This document shows positions 18,198 to 28,760 of a DNA stretch of 64,000 nt, piece by piece. The DNA comes from Rhodospirillales bacterium (GTDB lineage Bacteria; Pseudomonadota; Alphaproteobacteria; Rhodospirillales; Shumkoniaceae). Location of the stretch: the NCBI GenBank assembly GCA_016776725.1, contig JADHSV010000004.1:1-64000 (forward strand), in the 5' to 3' direction. The notes under the pieces are model-generated. The model had not been told where the DNA came from. It searched no databases and was given only the letters and a program-made list of their open reading frames with translations. A program made the translations under genes and the position numbers. Every line of letters starts with the position of its first letter. Position 1 is the first letter of the stretch.

Positions 18198-19783
18198 GCG
18201 ACACAAGCGTTGACACCGGCGTTGACACCGAAGCGGTACACGCCCGCCCGGAGCTTTTGCAGGTGGCCGAAACCGTGGCGCGCGACAAGGGGATTGAGCG
18301 CGACGAGGTGCTGGAGGCCATGGAGCAGGCGATCCAAAAGGCCGGTCGTTCAAAATACGGCCACGAGCACGACATTCGCGCCGCCATCGACCGCAACAGC
18401 GGCGCCATCTCGTTGGCCCGCTACGTAGAGGTCGCCGAAGAGATCGAAAACGAGACCACACAGATCACGCTGGAAGCCGCGCGCAAGAAAAAGGCGGATG
18501 CCGAACTGGGTGAGTTTCTGGTTGATCCACTGCCGCCCATCGATTTTGGCCGCATCGCCGCACAGACCGCCAAGCAGGTCATCGTTCAGCGGGTGCGCGA
18601 AGCCGAGCGCAAGCGGCAGTTCGAGGAATACAAGGACCGCATGGGCGAGATCGTCAACGGTCTGGTCAAGCGGGTCGAATTCGGCAACGTCATCATCGAT
18701 CTGGGCCGCGCCGAAGCTTTGTTGCGCCGCGACGAGACGATCCCGCGCGAGCACTTCAATAACGGTGACCGGGTTCGCGCCTATATTATGGATGTCCGTG
18801 AAGAACAGCGTGGGCCGCAGATTTTCATGTCGCGCACCCACACCGACTTTATGGCCAAGCTGTTCGCCCAGGAAGTTCCCGAAATTTACGACGGTATCAT
18901 CGAGCTGAAATCGGTGGCCCGCGATCCGGGATCGCGCGCAAAGATCGCCGTCTTGTCCAACGACTCGGGCATTGATCCGGTCGGCGCCTGTGTCGGTATG
19001 CGCGGCTCGCGCGTCCAGGCCGTTGTCGGCGAGCTTCAGGGCGAAAAAATCGATATCATTCAGTGGTCGTACGATCCGGCGACCTTCATCGTCAACGCCC
19101 TGGCCCCGGCCGAGGTGGCCAAGGTGGTGCTGGATGAAGAAACCAACCGCATTGAAGTCGTTGTTCCGGATGATCAACTGAGCCTCGCCATCGGGCGGCG
19201 CGGACAGAACGTGCGGCTGGCCTCGCAGTTGACCGGATGGGACATCGATATCCTGACGGAAGCCGAGGAATCGGAACGCCGCCAGAAGGAATTCCACGGT
19301 CTGTCCGAGTTGTTCGCCGAAGCGCTGGACGTTGACGACGTGATTGCCCATCTTCTGGTCACGGAAGGGTTTTCCTCCATCGAGGAAGTGGCGTTCGTGC
19401 CCATCGACGATTTGTCGTCGATCGAAGGTTTCGACGAGGAAATCTCGGAAGAACTGCGTGAACGGGGCCGCGTCTATCTGGCGCGCAAGGACGAGGAACT
19501 GAAGGTCCGCCACCAGGAACTGGCGGTAAGCGATGATCTGGCCGCTCTTGAGGGCCTTACGCCGACCATGCTGGTGGCTCTGGGCGAAGCTGAAATCAAA
19601 ACCCTCGATGATCTTGGCGATCTGGCCAGTGACGAGCTGATCGAGATCGTGGGGGAAGCCTCGGTGAGCCCCGAGGGCGCCGACGCGATCATCATGGCGG
19701 CGCGCGCCCACTGGTTCGAGGACGAGGAAAAGCCGGAGGAGACGCCGGAGGAGACGCCAGAGGAAAAGGAAAGCGCCGAGTGA
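18194..19783 (+). CDS. nusA: Transcription termination/antitermination factor NusA
   Basis: NusA binds RNA polymerase and modulates pausing, termination and antitermination. The 529-residue protein has the N-terminal RNAP-binding domain (about 1-125), S1 (about 135-200: GEIVNGLVKRVEFGNVIIDLG), two KH domains (about 230-345: GACVGMRGSRVQAVVGEL, LAIGRRGQNVRLASQL) and two acidic C-terminal repeats (about 365-510). The tail is Glu-rich with a repeated PEETPEE unit. The start overlaps rimP. Confidence 0.96.
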   Translation: MSDTSVDTGVDTEAVHARPELLQVAETVARDKGIERDEVLEAMEQAIQKAGRSKYGHEHDIRAAIDRNSGAISLARYVEVAEEIENETTQITLEAARKKKADAELGEFLVDPLPPIDFGRIAAQTAKQVIVQRVREAERKRQFEEYKDRMGEIVNGLVKRVEFGNVIIDLGRAEALLRRDETIPREHFNNGDRVRAYIMDVREEQRGPQIFMSRTHTDFMAKLFAQEVPEIYDGIIELKSVARDPGSRAKIAVLSNDSGIDPVGACVGMRGSRVQAVVGELQGEKIDIIQWSYDPATFIVNALAPAEVAKVVLDEETNRIEVVVPDDQLSLAIGRRGQNVRLASQLTGWDIDILTEAEESERRQKEFHGLSELFAEALDVDDVIAHLLVTEGFSSIEEVAFVPIDDLSSIEGFDEEISEELRERGRVYLARKDEELKVRHQELAVSDDLAALEGLTPTMLVALGEAEIKTLDDLGDLASDELIEIVGEASVSPEGADAIIMAARAHWFEDEEKPEETPEETPEEKESAE

Positions 19784-19805
19784 TCGGTGCCGGGTAGTTT
19801 CGGGC

Positions 19806-20450
19806 ATGGCTCGACGAGCGGCAAAACGGGGAAGCGAAAATGACGGGGCGGACGGTTCCGCCCGCTTTCGCCGGTGCATCGCCAGCGGCGATGTTTGCGA
19901 CACCAGCGCGATGGTGCGGCTGGTTCTGGATCCCGAGGGAACGGTTGTTCCCGACGTTGCCGCCGGATTGCCCGGTCGGGGTTTTTGGTTGAGCGCGCGG
20001 CGCGATGCGGTTAAGACAGCCTGCGAGAAGAACCTTTTCGCTAAGGCGGCGCGGGCAAAAGCGATTGCACCGCCTGGATTGGCGGGTGAGATTGAGCGTC
20101 AGTTGACGCGGCGGTGCCTTGATTTGCTTGGCATAGCCCGGCGTGCAGGTGCAACGGCGGTCGGGTTCGAAAAGGCGAAGGCGCAGATTCAGGCCGGTCG
20201 GGTCGGGGTTTTTGTCGAAGCCGCAGACGGATCGGCCAAGGGGCGCGCCAAAATGACGGGATCGGCGCCACAGGCGCCGGTGATTGATGTCTTGACCGGC
20301 GCCGAACTTGGCGCGGCGGTCGGGCGTGAGTATGCGGTTCATATTGTCGTCGAGGCGGGACCAATCGCCGACAAGCTGCTGCGTGAAGCGACGCGGCTCG
20401 GAGGTTTCCGAACTGATCGCCCAACGGATGTTCAAACGGATGTTCAATAA
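19806..20450 (+). CDS. ylxR: YlxR (DUF448) RNA-binding protein fused to an L7Ae-like domain
   Basis: This 214-residue protein sits between nusA and infB, the usual place of ylxR. Its N-terminal part (about 20-95) is the YlxR domain, with RRCIASGDVCDTSAMVRLVLDPEG and LPGRGFWLSARRDAV. The C-terminal part (about 105-200) looks like an L7Ae/YlxQ fold (CLDLLGIARRAGATAVGFEKAK). In Firmicutes these are two separate genes; fused forms are usual in alphaproteobacteria. The last codons contain two copies of a 12-bp unit (ACGGATGTTCAA). The molecular role is unclear; RNA binding is inferred. Confidence 0.85.
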   Translation: MARRAAKRGSENDGADGSARFRRCIASGDVCDTSAMVRLVLDPEGTVVPDVAAGLPGRGFWLSARRDAVKTACEKNLFAKAARAKAIAPPGLAGEIERQLTRRCLDLLGIARRAGATAVGFEKAKAQIQAGRVGVFVEAADGSAKGRAKMTGSAPQAPVIDVLTGAELGAAVGREYAVHIVVEAGPIADKLLREATRLGGFRTDRPTDVQTDVQ

Positions 20451-20477
20451 GTCGGACAAGAACGCAAACGGATTGAA

Positions 20478-23090
20478 ATGACGGAAACGACGGAAAACGA
20501 AGGCAAGAAGCGGCTTGGGTTGTCACGGCCCGGAAAGCTCGTTCTGAATAAGACGGTCGAGACCGGCCAGGTTCGGCAGAGCTTCTCGCGCGGCCGCACC
20601 AAGGCGGTTACCGTCGAAGTCCGCAAAAAACGCACCTACCTTCAGGGGGCCGACGGCCGCATGAAGCAGGTTGAAGGTGTCGCGCAGGAAGCCGAAGCTG
20701 ACTTAACGCCCGCCCCCGCCCCCACGGCGGAGACCGTTGATCACACGACCGACGAGGCTCCGGCCGCAGCGACGCGGGCGGCCAATCTGACGGATCACGA
20801 AAAGGCGGCGCGCGCCAAAGCCTTGCAGGAAGCTACGATCGCCGCCGAAGAGGCCCAGATCCGAGAAGCCGAAGAAGCCGAAATCCGCGCGCGCCAGGAA
20901 GCCGAAGCCGCCGAACGGGCGGAGAAGGAAGCCGAGGAGGCCGCACGCCGGGCCGAAGAGGAAGCCCGCGCCGAGGCCGAGAAAGCGGATGCTCCGGAAC
21001 CTGTCGAGGAAGCTCCCGCGCCGGTCGAGGCGGCCACTGTCGCCGATGTGGAAGCGCAAGGCATCAAGAAGAAAGACGACGAGTCTCCGGCCCGGCCCAA
21101 ACGGGCGGCCAAGGCCGAGGCCAAAAAGGCCGACACCAAAAAAGTCGACGCCAAAAAGACCCCTGGACCGGGTCGCCGCGGTAACCAGCAGCGCCGCCGC
21201 CGTTCGGGCAAATTGACAATTGCCGAGGCTTTGGGCGGCGATCAGGAACGTTCGCGCAGTCTGGCCTCCATGCGCCGCGCGCGGGAGAAAGAGCGCCAGA
21301 AACGCAAGGCGCAAATGGGTGATGCCCAGCGCATCGTGCGCGATGTGGTTATTCCGGAAACCATTACGGTGGCCGAACTTGCCAACCGCATGGCGATCCG
21401 CGGCGTCGACGTCATCAAGTCGCTCATGAAAATGGGCGTGATGGCCACGCCGACACAGGAAATCGATGCCGATACCGCCGAGTTGGTGGCCACCGAGTAC
21501 GGCCACAAGATCAAGCGTATCAGCGAAGCCGACGTTGAAATCGGCTTGCACGACGAAGTGGACGACGACGCCAATCGCAAACCGCGTGCGCCGGTCGTCA
21601 CGGTTATGGGACACGTCGATCACGGCAAAACGTCGGTGCTGGACGCCATTCGGGCGACCGATGTGGTTTCAGGCGAAGCCGGCGGCATTACCCAGCATAT
21701 CGGCGCCTATCAGGTGACCATAGAAACAGGCGAAAAGATCAGTTTCATTGATACGCCCGGCCACGCGGCGTTTACGGATATGCGCGCGCGCGGCGCCCAG
21801 GTGACCGATATCGTGGTGCTTGTGGTCGCCGCCGACGACGGCATCATGCCGCAAACCATCGAGGCGATCAGCCACGCCAAGGCGGCCGGCGTGCCGATTA
21901 TCGTGGCCATCAACAAGATTGACCTGCCCGGCGCCGACCCCCAGCGGGTTCGCATGGAACTCCTGCAACATGATCTGGTTGTCGAGGAAATGGGCGGCGA
22001 TGTTCTGACCGTTGAAATCTCGGCCAAGAACCGCACCAATCTGGAGCGTCTGCAAGAGGCCATCGTGCTTCAGGCCGAAGTTTTGGACCTGCAGGCCAAC
22101 CCGGACCGCCCCGGCGAGGGCGTAATTGTCGAATCCAAGGTCGAATCCGGCCGTGGATCGGTGGCCACGGTTTTGGTGCAGCGCGGCACCTTGCGGGTGG
22201 GCGATATTTTCGTGGCCGGCGCCGAATGGGGCCGGGTGCGCGCCATGATCGACGATCACGGCGGCACGGTGGAAGAAGCCGGACCCGCGGTTCCGGTCGA
22301 AGTTTTGGGTCTGGGCGGCGCGCCTGCGGCGGGTGATGATCTGGTGGTGGTGGAAAACGATGCCCGCGCCCGTGAAATCACCGAATACCGCCAGCGCCAA
22401 ATCCGCACCGCCAAGGCCACCGCCAGTGGCCGGGTTTCGCTTGAAGAAATGTTCCAGAACATCGGACAGGGCGAGAAAAAGCGCCTGCCATTGGTTCTCA
22501 AGGCCGACGTTCACGGCTCGGTCGAGGCGATTGTCGCGGCCCTGGAAAAAATGGCGACCGACGAGGTCGAGGTCGACATCCTGCATTCGGGCGTCGGCGA
22601 GATCAATCAGTCCGACGTGACCCTTGCCAAGGCGTCAGACGGCCTGATCATCGGCTTCAATGTTCGCGCCAATGCCCAGTCGCGTGAGTTGGCGCGGCAG
22701 GACAAGTTGGAGATTCGCTACTATTCGATCATTTACAACGTGATCGACGAAGTGAAACAGGCCCTTTCGGGCATGTTGGCCCCGACGCTGCGCGAAAACC
22801 TTCTGGGTTACGCCGAGATCAGGGAAGTCTTCAATATTACCAAGGTCGGCAAGATTGGTGGCTGCATGGTAACCGAAGGCCTGGTGCGCCGTGGCGCGCA
22901 TGTCCGCCTGCTCAGGGACAACGTGGTCATCCATGAAGGCTCGCTTTCGCAACTCAAGCGTTTCAAGGACGACGCCCGGGAAGTGAAGAACGGCCTCGAA
23001 TGCGGTATGGCCTTCACCAATTACCACGACCTTCAGCCCGGCGACTTCATCGAATGTTTCGAAATTGAAGAAGTGGCGCGCGAACTCTGA
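20478..23090 (+). CDS. infB: Translation initiation factor IF-2
   Basis: IF-2 brings fMet-tRNA to the 30S subunit and promotes subunit joining with GTP. The 870-residue protein has a long charged, Ala/Glu/Lys-rich N-terminal region (about 40-260) likely to form coiled coil. The IF2 N-domain follows (about 285-335), then the G domain with GHVDHGKT (about 377), DTPGHAAF and NKID, then domains II-IV to the C-terminus. All GTPase motifs are intact. The upstream ribosome site is weak (about GGATTGAA), so coupling to ylxR is possible. Confidence 0.97.
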   Translation: MTETTENEGKKRLGLSRPGKLVLNKTVETGQVRQSFSRGRTKAVTVEVRKKRTYLQGADGRMKQVEGVAQEAEADLTPAPAPTAETVDHTTDEAPAAATRAANLTDHEKAARAKALQEATIAAEEAQIREAEEAEIRARQEAEAAERAEKEAEEAARRAEEEARAEAEKADAPEPVEEAPAPVEAATVADVEAQGIKKKDDESPARPKRAAKAEAKKADTKKVDAKKTPGPGRRGNQQRRRRSGKLTIAEALGGDQERSRSLASMRRAREKERQKRKAQMGDAQRIVRDVVIPETITVAELANRMAIRGVDVIKSLMKMGVMATPTQEIDADTAELVATEYGHKIKRISEADVEIGLHDEVDDDANRKPRAPVVTVMGHVDHGKTSVLDAIRATDVVSGEAGGITQHIGAYQVTIETGEKISFIDTPGHAAFTDMRARGAQVTDIVVLVVAADDGIMPQTIEAISHAKAAGVPIIVAINKIDLPGADPQRVRMELLQHDLVVEEMGGDVLTVEISAKNRTNLERLQEAIVLQAEVLDLQANPDRPGEGVIVESKVESGRGSVATVLVQRGTLRVGDIFVAGAEWGRVRAMIDDHGGTVEEAGPAVPVEVLGLGGAPAAGDDLVVVENDARAREITEYRQRQIRTAKATASGRVSLEEMFQNIGQGEKKRLPLVLKADVHGSVEAIVAALEKMATDEVEVDILHSGVGEINQSDVTLAKASDGLIIGFNVRANAQSRELARQDKLEIRYYSIIYNVIDEVKQALSGMLAPTLRENLLGYAEIREVFNITKVGKIGGCMVTEGLVRRGAHVRLLRDNVVIHEGSLSQLKRFKDDAREVKNGLECGMAFTNYHDLQPGDFIECFEIEEVAREL

Positions 23091-23118
23091 ACCGGTTCCG
23101 CCTGTTATTGAGACCATA

Positions 23119-23550
23119 ATGAGCAGACAAGGACAAAAACCCGCCGGCCAACGCCAGCTGCGCGTGGGCGAGGAGTTACGCCACGCGCTGGCAGTAGTTT
23201 TTGAGCGCGGGCACCTTCGGGATCCAGCCCTTTCCGGCGTGTCGGTAACGGTAACCGAGGTTCGCATCAGCCCCGATCTGCGTAACGCGACAGTGTTCGT
23301 CATGCCTCTGGGTGGTGATGATGTGGACGGCGTGGTGGAGGCATTGGGGCGCGCCGGGCCGTTTTTGCGCGGTGAAATCGCGCGAAGTGTGAAACTAAGA
23401 TACGTGCCCCGGCTTTCGTTCCAGGCCGACGCCACCTTCGAGCAGGCAAGTTTGATCGACAATCTTTTGAGCGATCCCACGGTAGCGCGGGACCTGGTGC
23501 GCGAAGACGACGCCGAAGAAGACGAGCCAGAAGAAGAAGAGAATGGCTAA
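23119..23550 (+). CDS. rbfA: 30S ribosome-binding factor RbfA
   Basis: RbfA is a KH-fold factor for late 16S maturation and cold adaptation. The 143-residue protein contains LRVGEELRHALAVVFERG, VTVTEVRISPDLRNATVFV and LRYVPRLSFQADATFEQA, as the family does, plus a Glu/Asp-rich tail. ATG 23119 is preferred because the longer open frame lies inside infB. The 3' end overlaps truB by eight bases. Confidence 0.93.
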   Translation: MSRQGQKPAGQRQLRVGEELRHALAVVFERGHLRDPALSGVSVTVTEVRISPDLRNATVFVMPLGGDDVDGVVEALGRAGPFLRGEIARSVKLRYVPRLSFQADATFEQASLIDNLLSDPTVARDLVREDDAEEDEPEEEENG

Positions 23551-24466
23551 GCGGCGCGGAGTTCCCATTCATGGCTGGCTGATTATCGACAAGCCGTCGG
23601 GCCTGACGTCGGCCGGCGTTGTCGCCAAGGTGCGCCGATTAACCAATGCGGCCAAGGTCGGTCACGGTGGAACCCTGGACCCCATGGCCACCGGCGTTCT
23701 TCCGCTGGCTTTGGGCGAAGCGACAAAAACGGTCGCCTACGCCATGGATGGAACCAAGGTTTATCGGTTTACGGTGCGCTGGGGCGAGCAGCGCACCACC
23801 GACGATGCGCAAGGCGAGATCATAGAGACCAGCGACGTGCGCCCGACAAGAGAGCAGATCGAAGCCGCATTGCCGTCCTTCACGGGCGAGCTGGATCAGG
23901 TTCCACCCATTTTTTCTGCGGTCAAGGTGGAGGGGCGCCGCGCCTACGCGCTGGCCCGCGCCGATAAACCGGTGGAACTGAAACCCCGGCGTATCCGCAT
24001 TGATGAATTTCGGCTGCTTGGCGTTTCCGATGCGGATCATGCCGAGTTCGAGGTGGTTTCCGGCAAGGGCGCGTATATTCGCAGCCTGGCCCGCGATATC
24101 GCCCTTGCTTTGGGAACGGTTGGCCATATTGCCGCGCTCAGGCGCATCGCCGTCGGCCCGTTTCGTGAGGATGCGGCGATTTCACTGGATAAACTGGCGG
24201 CGCTAGGTCATAGTGCGCCGCTTTCCGAGCTACTGCTCCCGGTCGAGACCGCGCTGGACGACATCCCGGCGCTGGCCCTGACCGAGGCGGAAGGTCAAAG
24301 CCTCCGGCACGGACAATCGGTTGCGGCGCTTCCCGTCGTTTCCCGATCGCCGTCCGTTGTCGTTTCTCAGGGCGCCATCGTGTGCGCCATGGCGGGCGGC
24401 AAACCGGTGGCTTTGGCACAAATAACGGGGGCGGAAATTCGCCCCCTTCGTGTTTTGAACTTATGA
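23543..24466 (+). CDS. truB: tRNA pseudouridine(55) synthase TruB
   Basis: TruB makes pseudouridine 55 in the T-loop of tRNA. The 307-residue protein has [17 protein letters not shown], the catalytic [18 protein letters not shown] with its Asp, and the [11 protein letters not shown] motif. The C-terminal domain is of bacterial type and short. The last codons contain a GC hairpin followed by TTCGTGTTTT, so the terminator-like structure lies within the coding region before rpsO. Confidence 0.95.
   Translation: MAKRRGVPIHGWLIIDKPSGLTSAGVVAKVRRLTNAAKVGHGGTLDPMATGVLPLALGEATKTVAYAMDGTKVYRFTVRWGEQRTTDDAQGEIIETSDVRPTREQIEAALPSFTGELDQVPPIFSAVKVEGRRAYALARADKPVELKPRRIRIDEFRLLGVSDADHAEFEVVSGKGAYIRSLARDIALALGTVGHIAALRRIAVGPFREDAAISLDKLAALGHSAPLSELLLPVETALDDIPALALTEAEGQSLRHGQSVAALPVVSRSPSVVVSQGAIVCAMAGGKPVALAQITGAEIRPLRVLNL
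24427..24456 (+). terminator. Terminator-like hairpin inside the 3' end of truB
   Basis: GGGGGCG (24427-24433) pairs perfectly with CGCCCCC (24440-24446) over a six-base loop, followed by TTCGTGTTTT. It overlaps the last truB codons, 28 bases before rpsO. It may partly separate rpsO expression from the long upstream operon, or act as an mRNA processing signal. Confidence 0.5.
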
Positions 24467-24483
24467 ATGAAACGGAGTATTCG

Positions 24484-24753
24484 ATGTCGATTACTGCTGA
24501 CAAAAAACAAGAACTTATCGGAAAATTCGCCACCAACACTGGCGACACCGGTTCACCAGAGGTGCAGGTCGCCATTCTTAGCGAACGCATCGTCAACCTG
24601 ACCGAACATCTGAAGATCCACAAAAAGGATTACCATTCCCGCCGTGGTCTTTTGATGATGGTCGGGCAGCGCCGCCGCCTTCTTGACTATGTGAAAAGAA
24701 AAGAAGCCACGCGCTACGAGAAGCTGGTGAAAGAGCTGGGTCTGCGCCGTTAA
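24484..24753 (+). CDS. rpsO: 30S ribosomal protein S15
   Basis: S15 binds 16S rRNA in the platform of the small subunit. The 89-residue protein from ATG 24484 has the normal length and the family sequence ([46 protein letters not shown]). CGGAG at 24473-24477 is the ribosome site. A longer in-frame start upstream lies in truB and is rejected. The order truB-rpsO-pnp is conserved in proteobacteria. Confidence 0.97.
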   Translation: MSITADKKQELIGKFATNTGDTGSPEVQVAILSERIVNLTEHLKIHKKDYHSRRGLLMMVGQRRRLLDYVKRKEATRYEKLVKELGLRR

Positions 24754-24841
24754 CGGCGCCGGTCCCATGCGGCATACCGTCCGGCGCAATTCGCCGGATT
24801 CGCAAACGAGCGGGATTTCCCGCAAAACCGAAAATCGGACA

Positions 24842-24873
24842 CGGGGCAAGAATACGCTTGCCGCGCCCTTTTT
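24842..24873 (+). terminator. Intrinsic terminator between rpsO and pnp
   Basis: CGGGGCAAG (24842-24850) pairs with CTTGCCGCG (24857-24865) with one mismatch and a six-base loop, followed by CCC and five Ts. It sits 90 bases after rpsO. The rest of the 234-bp gap holds a second small hairpin, CGCCAA (24941-24946) with TTGGCG (24956-24961), just before the pnp ribosome site; the E. coli pnp leader also folds and is autoregulated, but the likeness is only positional. Confidence 0.55.
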
Positions 24874-24987
24874 GTCGTATCCGGTCAGCGCCGGATCAAA
24901 GTGAACCCGAGCGCTGATTGACCAACGCCAAACTGCGCGCCGCCAACAAAATTGATTGGCGCCGGAATGGAAAGAAGGAATTCCAAA

Positions 24988-27138
24988 GTGAACACAATGT
25001 TCAAAGAGTACCGGAAAGAAATCGAGTGGGGCGGACGCACCCTCGTTTTCGAGACCGGCAAAATCGCCCGTCAAGCCGACGGCGCGGTCATGGTCACTTA
25101 TGGTGACACCAAAGTTTTATGCACGGCAGTTGGCGCCAAAACGCCCAAGGAAGGCATCGATTTCTTCCCGCTGACCGTTAACTATCAGGAAAAAACCTTC
25201 GCCGCAGGCAAGATCCCCGGCGGTTTTTTCAAGCGTGAGGGTCGCCCGACCGAAAAGGACACCCTGACGTCACGGCTGATCGACCGGCCCATCCGGCCGC
25301 TTTTTGCCAAGCAGTATAAGAACGAAACGCAAGTTATCTGCACCGTCGTTTCGCACGACCTGGAAAACGACCCCGATATGGTCGCCCTGGTTGGCGCATC
25401 GGCGGCCCTGACCATTTCCGGCCTGCCTTTCTTAGGCCCCATCGGCGGTTGCCGGGTCGGCATGATCGACGGTGAATACGTTCTCAACCCGACCCAGGAA
25501 CAGATGGTCGGCAGCAAGCTTGATCTCGTCATGGCGGGCACCAGCGAAGGCGTGCTGATGGTCGAATCGGAAGCTCACGAGCTGTCCGAAGAAGTCATGC
25601 TGGGCGCCGTTACGTTTGGTCACGATTCCATCCAGCCGGTGATCGACGCGATCATTGATCTGGCCGAAGCGTGCGCCAAAGAGCCCATCGAGCTGCCTGA
25701 ACCGCCCGAAGGCAAGGACGCCATCTGTGCGCGCGTGGGTGAGCTGGCCGAAGCGGGCCTGCGCGACGCCTACGGCGAAATCAACAAGGTCGCGCGTCAG
25801 GACAAAATCTCGGCCACGCGCAAGGCGGTTGCGGAAAGCCTGGCTGCCGATGACTCGCTGAACCAGGAAATCGTCGCCAAGGTGTTTGGCGGGGCCTTCA
25901 AGGACCTGGAGAAGGGCATCGTGCGACGCGGCATTCTGGACACCGGCAAGCGCATTGATGGACGCGACACCACGACCGTGCGGCAAATTGCCGCCGAGGT
26001 CGGCATTCTGCCGCGCACCCACGGCAGCGGATTGTTTACCCGCGGCGAAACCCAGGCCCTGGTCGTAACCACGCTTGGCACCGGCCAGGACGAGCAGATC
26101 ATGGACGCGTTGGCGGGCGAGTACCGCGAACACTTCATGCTGCACTACAACTTCCCGCCCTATTCGGTGGGTGAAGCCAGCTTCCTGCGCGGCCCCGGCC
26201 GTCGCGAGATCGGCCACGGCAAACTGGCGTGGCGGGCCATTCGCCCGTTGCTTCCCGAAAAGGAAGACTTCCCCTACACCATCCGTGCGGTATCGGAAGT
26301 GACCGAGTCCAACGGCTCTTCGTCCATGGCGACCGTTTGCGGAACATCACTTTCGTTGATGGATGCGGGCGTTCCGCTGGTGCGCCCCGTTGCCGGTATC
26401 GCCATGGGCCTGATCAAGGAAGACGACGGCGTTGCCGTGCTGACCGATATTCTCGGCGACGAGGATCATCTGGGCGACATGGACTTCAAGGTCGCCGGCA
26501 CCGATCAGGGCATCACGTCTTTGCAGATGGACATCAAGATCACGTCCATCACCAAGGACATCATGAGCCAGGCCCTGGATCAGGCGCGCGAAGGGCGCAT
26601 CCATATTCTTGACGAAATGGGCAAAACCATTGATTCGTCGCGTTCCGGCGTTAGCGAAAACGCGCCGCGCATCACGGTCATCAACATCGCCAAGGACAAG
26701 ATCCGCGACATCATCGGCCCCGGTGGCAAGATCATTCGCGAGATTTGCGAAGTGACCGGCGCCAAGATCGACATCGAGGACGACGGCACCGTCAAGGTCG
26801 CCGCCGTTGATGCGACGGCCGGCGAAGCCGCCATGGAATGGATCAGAAGTATCGTCGCCGAACCCGAAGTCGGTGTGATCTACAACGGCAAGGTCGTTAA
26901 GATCGTGGATTTCGGAGCCTTCGTGAACTTCATGGGAAGCCGCGATGGTTTGGTCCACATCAGCGAGCTGGCCCCGCAACGGGTTGGCAAGGTGAGCGAC
27001 ATCGTCAAGGTTGGCGATCAGGTCAAGGTCAAGCTGATCGGCATTGACGATCGTGGTAAGGTCAAACTTTCCATGAAGGTGGTCGATCAGGAAACGGGCG
27101 CCGAAATCGTCAAGACGCCGGCATCCGAGACCGCGTAA
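24988..27138 (+). CDS. pnp: Polyribonucleotide nucleotidyltransferase (PNPase)
   Basis: PNPase degrades RNA 3' to 5' by phosphorolysis and is part of the degradosome. The product (716 residues) has two RNase PH domains (about 10-140 and 320-540, separated by an alpha-helical domain), KH (about 555-615: [22 protein letters not shown]) and S1 (about 625-690: [19 protein letters not shown]). I chose GTG 24988, which has AGAAGGA eight bases earlier; ATG 24997 ([11 protein letters not shown]) is the other candidate. The order after rpsO is standard. Confidence 0.96.
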   Translation: MNTMFKEYRKEIEWGGRTLVFETGKIARQADGAVMVTYGDTKVLCTAVGAKTPKEGIDFFPLTVNYQEKTFAAGKIPGGFFKREGRPTEKDTLTSRLIDRPIRPLFAKQYKNETQVICTVVSHDLENDPDMVALVGASAALTISGLPFLGPIGGCRVGMIDGEYVLNPTQEQMVGSKLDLVMAGTSEGVLMVESEAHELSEEVMLGAVTFGHDSIQPVIDAIIDLAEACAKEPIELPEPPEGKDAICARVGELAEAGLRDAYGEINKVARQDKISATRKAVAESLAADDSLNQEIVAKVFGGAFKDLEKGIVRRGILDTGKRIDGRDTTTVRQIAAEVGILPRTHGSGLFTRGETQALVVTTLGTGQDEQIMDALAGEYREHFMLHYNFPPYSVGEASFLRGPGRREIGHGKLAWRAIRPLLPEKEDFPYTIRAVSEVTESNGSSSMATVCGTSLSLMDAGVPLVRPVAGIAMGLIKEDDGVAVLTDILGDEDHLGDMDFKVAGTDQGITSLQMDIKITSITKDIMSQALDQAREGRIHILDEMGKTIDSSRSGVSENAPRITVINIAKDKIRDIIGPGGKIIREICEVTGAKIDIEDDGTVKVAAVDATAGEAAMEWIRSIVAEPEVGVIYNGKVVKIVDFGAFVNFMGSRDGLVHISELAPQRVGKVSDIVKVGDQVKVKLIGIDDRGKVKLSMKVVDQETGAEIVKTPASETA

Positions 27139-27199
27139 AAGGGGATAAAGGACGGCGCGCCAATTTACGTGCGCCAGCCTTGTAAAAGTCCCAAATGAA

Positions 27200-27242
27200 C
27201 CCGGACGGGGGATGCGAAAATCGCGCGTCCCCCGGACCCGGG
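27200..27242 (+). other. Strong GC hairpin in the pnp-nmo gap
   Basis: GGGGGATGCG (27207-27216) pairs with CGCGTCCCCC (27224-27233), one G-T pair included, and CCCGG (27200-27204) with CCGGG (27238-27242) can extend it. No T-run follows, and the AAGGAGG of the next gene begins 13 bases later. It may protect the 3' end of pnp mRNA or control the next gene. Confidence 0.5.
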
Positions 27243-27268
27243 CTGATGATCGGTAAGGAGGTATTGGC

Positions 27269-28666
27269 GTGAAATCGCTGCAATCCGTTAACGTTTCCGG
27301 ATTTGAAGTACTGCCCCTGGTCGAAGGCGGCAAAGGCGTTTCGGTTTCCAACGGCAACAGCGCAGGCGCCTGGGCGGCAGCCGGCGCGGTGGGCACGTTC
27401 TCAGGCACCAACGCCGATTCCTACGATCATAACGGCAAACCCATACCACAAGTCTATCAAGGCAAAAACCGGCGCGCCCGCTACGAGGAACTGATCGCCT
27501 ACGCCATTCAGGGCGGCATCGCGCAGGCCCAGCGCGCCCACGACGTATCGGGCGGAAACGGCCCGGTTCACATGAACGTCCTGTGGGAAGCCGGCGGCAC
27601 CCAGCGCATCCTTCACGGAATTCTGGAAGGCGCGCGCGGGCTTGTTCACGGTATTACGTGCGGCGCCGGAATGCCTTATGGCGTGGCCGAAATCGCCGCC
27701 CAATACGGCGTTCACTATTATCCGATCGTGTCTTCGGGCCGGGCTTTCCGCGCCCTGTGGAAGCGTTCTTTCAACAATTATACGGACCTTCTGGGCGGCG
27801 TCGTTTACGAGGACCCCTGGCTGGCGGGCGGGCATAACGGGCTCAGCAATTCCGAAGACCCGACCAAGCCCCAGGACCCGCTTCCGCGCGTCGCCGAGTT
27901 GCGTTCGGTCATGCGCGGCTTTGGCCTGGAGCGTACGCCGATTATCATGGCGGGCGGCGTCTGGTACTTGCGCGATTGGGAAGACTGGATCGACAATGCG
28001 GAATTGGGGCCGATCGCTTTCCAGATGGGAACGCGGCCGATCCTGACCAAGGAAAGTCCTGTGTCGGAAGCCTGGAAACAGCGCCTGCTGAGCTTGCGCG
28101 AAGGTGATGTCTTCCTCAACAAATTCAGCCCGACCGGGTTTTATTCGTCGGCCATCAACAATAATTTCATTGGCGAGTTGCGCGAGCGCAGCGAGCGTCA
28201 GGTCGTGTTTTCGCGCGAACCCATGGGCGAGCACACCGAAGAACTTTCGGTCGGCGCGCGCGGGCGCATTTTCTATCTGAGCCCGGCGGACAAGGTGCGG
28301 GCGGACCAATGGATCGCCCAGGGCTTTAGCATTCCCATGCGCACGCCGGACTCGACCCTGATCTTCGTGTCCCCCGGAAAAGGCGAGGAAATTCGCGCCC
28401 ATCAGGGGGAATGCATGGGGTGTCTCAGCCAGTGCCGGTTCAGCAACTGGGCGCAAAACGATGCCGGGACCACGGGCAAACCCGCCGATCCCCGGTCCTA
28501 TTGCATCCAGAAAACGCTCCAGTCGATCGCGCATTCGGACGACGTCGACAACAATCTGATGTTCTCGGGCCACAACGCCTATCTGTTCGCCACGGACCCG
28601 TTTTTCAAAGACGGATTCATACCGACCGTAGCGCAGATGGTGGAGCGCCTGAAGACCGGCGATTAG
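27269..28666 (+). CDS. Nitronate monooxygenase (2-nitropropane dioxygenase)-like flavoprotein
   Basis: The 465-residue protein resembles the FMN-dependent NMO/2-NPD TIM-barrel group: GITCGAGMPYGVAEIAA, PIIMAGGVWYLRDWEDW and AFQMGTRPILTKES look like the substrate and phosphate-binding loops. The true substrate is not evident, and typical small nitronate monooxygenases are shorter. The C-terminal part has a cysteine set (GECMGCLSQC and SYCIQ) spaced like an iron-sulfur ligand group. Start GTG 27269 has a near-perfect AAGGAGG at 27255-27261. A terminator follows at 28698. Confidence 0.75.
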   Translation: MKSLQSVNVSGFEVLPLVEGGKGVSVSNGNSAGAWAAAGAVGTFSGTNADSYDHNGKPIPQVYQGKNRRARYEELIAYAIQGGIAQAQRAHDVSGGNGPVHMNVLWEAGGTQRILHGILEGARGLVHGITCGAGMPYGVAEIAAQYGVHYYPIVSSGRAFRALWKRSFNNYTDLLGGVVYEDPWLAGGHNGLSNSEDPTKPQDPLPRVAELRSVMRGFGLERTPIIMAGGVWYLRDWEDWIDNAELGPIAFQMGTRPILTKESPVSEAWKQRLLSLREGDVFLNKFSPTGFYSSAINNNFIGELRERSERQVVFSREPMGEHTEELSVGARGRIFYLSPADKVRADQWIAQGFSIPMRTPDSTLIFVSPGKGEEIRAHQGECMGCLSQCRFSNWAQNDAGTTGKPADPRSYCIQKTLQSIAHSDDVDNNLMFSGHNAYLFATDPFFKDGFIPTVAQMVERLKTGD

Positions 28667-28697
28667 AGCATGTCGCCTTTGCCTTTATTGAGTTAAC

Positions 28698-28723
28698 GCC
28701 GCCCCCATGGGCGGCTTTTTTTT
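28698..28723 (+). terminator. Intrinsic terminator after the NMO-like gene
   Basis: GCCGCCC (28698-28704), a CCAT loop, GGGCGGC (28709-28715) and eight Ts form a textbook rho-independent terminator, 32 bases after the stop codon. Confidence 0.9.
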
Positions 28724-28760
28724 CCGAATACCCACAAATTCATTATTGATAATATGAGGA

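Noticed and set aside
18350-19903. 517-codon minus-strand frame opposite nusA
   Set aside because: nusA is fully supported on the plus strand by KH and S1 motifs. The antisense frame has no family signature.
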